The position numbers and the translations under genes were made by a program. 64,000 nucleotides of DNA, taken from positions 3,800,711 to 3,864,710 of the forward strand of contig NZ_CP083985.1 in NCBI RefSeq assembly GCF_020172665.1, in the 5' to 3' direction. Origin of the DNA: [Mycobacterium] zoologicum. Its GTDB lineage: Bacteria; Actinomycetota; Actinomycetes; Mycobacteriales; Mycobacteriaceae. The notes under the pieces were generated by a model. The model was not told where the DNA came from, searched no databases, and saw only the letters and a list, made by a program, of their open reading frames with translations. Numbering within the stretch: the stretch's first letter is position 1; each line of letters opens with the position of its first letter. This document shows, in pieces, positions 62,545 to 64,000 of the stretch.

Positions 62545-64000
62545 ACCCACCGAACGTCGACGTCGTGGTCATCGGAGCAGGCTTCGCCGGGCTCTACGCC
62601 CTGCACCGGCTACGCGGCAACGGATTGACGGTGCAGGTGTTCGAGACCGCCGACGACGTGGGCGGCACCTGGTACTGGAACCGCTACCCCGGCGCCCGCT
62701 GCGACGTCGAAAGTGTGGACTACTCCTACTCGTTCGACGACGATCTGCAGCAGGAGTGGACCTGGACCGAGAAGTACGCCACCCAGCCGGAGATCCTGGC
62801 CTACCTGCGCTATGTCGCCGACCGGTTCGACCTGCGCCGCGATATCGCGTTCAGCACCCGGGTGACCGACATCGTCCTGGATGAGGCCACTACCCGCTGG
62901 CAGGTTCGCACCACCGCCGGCGACGCGGTGAACGCGCGGTTCGTCATCCTGGCCGTCGGTCCACTGTCCAATGCGAACATCCCGGCCATCGACGGCCTGG
63001 CTTCGTTCGCCGGTCCGGTCTACCACACGAGCCGGTGGCCGCATTCCGGTGTCGACTTCACCGGCCGGCGCGTCGGTGTGATCGGGACCGGTTCGTCTGG
63101 CATCCAAGCGATTCCGCGTATCGCCGAGCAGGCCGCACAGCTCCACGTGTTCCAGCGATCGCCGAACTACAGCGTGCCGGCCGGCAACATCGCGCTGACC
63201 GAGGACGTGGTGCGCGAGCAGAAGGCCGGCTACCCCGAACGTCGCAGGCTGTCGATGAACAGCGGCGGCGGGTCCCCGCACCGGCCGCACGAGAAGTCCG
63301 CGCTGGAGGTCTCCGAGGAGGAGCGGCGGGCGGCCTACGAGCGGCGTTGGCAGCTCGGCGGCGTGCTGTTCGCCAAGACCTTTCCGGACCAGTCGGTGAC
63401 CCTGGCGGCCAACGACACCGCCCGGGTCTTCTGGGAGGACAAGATCCGCGCGGTGATCGACGACCCGGCCGTCGCCGACATCCTGATCCCCACCGACCAC
63501 CCGATCGGCACCAAGCGGATCTGCACCGACGACCACTACTTCGAGACGTTCAACCGGGCCAACGTGAACCTGGTCAACCTGCGCGCCACCCCGATCCAGC
63601 GCTTCGACGCCGGCGGTGTGCATACGCCCGGGGCCTACTATGAGCTCGACGCGCTGGTGCTGGCCACCGGCTTCGACGCGATGACCGGGTCGGTGGAGAA
63701 ACTCAACATCGTCGGGCGCGGCGGGCGCACGCTCAACTCGGTGTGGGCCGAGGGCCCACTGACCTATCTGGGTCTGGGTGTGCCCGGGTTCCCGAACCTG
63801 TTCAACGTCGCCGGGGCGGGCAGCCCCTCGGTGCTGGCGAACATGGTGCTGCACGCCGAGCTGCACGTGGACTGGATCGCCGGCGCCATCGCCTATCTGG
63901 ACGCGCACGGCGCGCAGGGAATCGAGGCCCGCGCTGACGCCGCCGCGGACTGGGGCCGCGAATGCACCGAGCGGGCCTCGGGAACGCTGATGGTGCAGGC
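62541..64000 (+). CDS. Baeyer-Villiger monooxygenase (3' end outside window)
   Basis: 486 residues visible and still open at the edge. Seen: FAD Rossmann VVVIGAGFAGLYAL, GGTWYWNRYPGARCD, BVMO fingerprint FxGxxxHxxxWP as FAGPVYHTSRWP (156-167), NADP Rossmann GVIGTGSSGIQAIP, and LATGFDAMTGS. It inserts oxygen beside ketones to make esters or lactones, using NADPH. Starts with GTG in the WS/DGAT stop (GTGA). The divergent HSL-type esterase could cleave its products. Actinobacterial BVMOs of this form are near 540 residues, so most of the protein is here. Confidence 0.95.
   Translation, partial: MNPPNVDVVVIGAGFAGLYALHRLRGNGLTVQVFETADDVGGTWYWNRYPGARCDVESVDYSYSFDDDLQQEWTWTEKYATQPEILAYLRYVADRFDLRRDIAFSTRVTDIVLDEATTRWQVRTTAGDAVNARFVILAVGPLSNANIPAIDGLASFAGPVYHTSRWPHSGVDFTGRRVGVIGTGSSGIQAIPRIAEQAAQLHVFQRSPNYSVPAGNIALTEDVVREQKAGYPERRRLSMNSGGGSPHRPHEKSALEVSEEERRAAYERRWQLGGVLFAKTFPDQSVTLAANDTARVFWEDKIRAVIDDPAVADILIPTDHPIGTKRICTDDHYFETFNRANVNLVNLRATPIQRFDAGGVHTPGAYYELDALVLATGFDAMTGSVEKLNIVGRGGRTLNSVWAEGPLTYLGLGVPGFPNLFNVAGAGSPSVLANMVLHAELHVDWIAGAIAYLDAHGAQGIEARADAAADWGRECTERASGTLMVQ

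Noticed and set aside
62610..63908. A 432-codon minus-strand frame over the BVMO
   Set aside because: The BVMO on the plus strand has two Rossmann motifs and the BVMO fingerprint; the antisense frame has none.

Overview
The window is high-GC DNA from a mycobacterium (Mycobacterium/Mycolicibacterium type). The basis is gene content and order: read right to left it follows the M. tuberculosis H37Rv neighbourhood from about Rv0757 (phoP) to Rv0808 (purF) as I remember it, with insertions and losses. Frequent GTG starts, 4-nt ATGA/GTGA gene overlaps, an encapsulin/DyP pair, CYP51, CYP123, CYP126 and a WS/DGAT enzyme all agree. Orthologue names rest on recognition of the proteins and gene order, not on a search.

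Region 1 (1-5455) is an accessory catabolic island on the minus strand. It holds two Rieske-type oxygenase alpha subunits, an SDR, a metal-site-altered amidohydrolase, a small unknown protein and a MarR regulator. Two transcription units each have a CAAGTA/TACTTG inverted repeat upstream, so the island looks like one MarR regulon. In the first oxygenase the Rieske Cys/His ligand set is replaced by two CxxC pairs.

Region 2 (5494-38604) carries most of de novo purine synthesis (purF, purL, purQ, purS, purC, purB, purD) scattered among other genes: an SCP-domain protein, a membrane alpha/beta-hydrolase, M18 aminopeptidase, DyP peroxidase with encapsulin, an MBL-fold hydrolase, an FAD dehydrogenase, DUF2334, DUF2254, a glutathione-peroxidase-like protein, oligopeptidase B, a K+ channel module, CYP126, the proton-translocating transhydrogenase PntA/PntB, a TetR regulator with a divergent Tat-exported esterase, and a secreted protein with three large tandem repeats. 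Three copies of a hairpin repeat with TCGGCGCGAT arms lie at gene ends. Two of them are inverted around an AbiEi/DUF559-type gene and supply the same C-terminal peptide to two unrelated proteins.

Region 3 (38682-52482) is a lipid/sterol-type oxidation region: a minus-strand operon (ALDH, SDR, beta-hydroxyacid dehydrogenase, CMD-like, SDR) divergent from a plus-strand operon (TetR, CYP123, SDR, CYP51, [3Fe-4S] ferredoxin, NTF2-like protein). Three further genes (a DapB-like reductase, an SDR and a CYP125-like P450) sit between that operon and the zinc alcohol dehydrogenase.

Region 4 (52492-64000) has YceI, HIT, the PhoP-PhoR two-component system with a likely PhoP box, a decapeptide-repeat protein and tRNA-Thr(UGU). 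It then has a minus-strand group (C-C bond hydrolase, three SDRs, HSL-family esterase) divergent from a WS/DGAT acyltransferase and a Baeyer-Villiger monooxygenase, which runs off the window. No CRISPR array, rRNA, prophage or insertion sequence was seen, and no gene-free stretch exceeds 300 bases.
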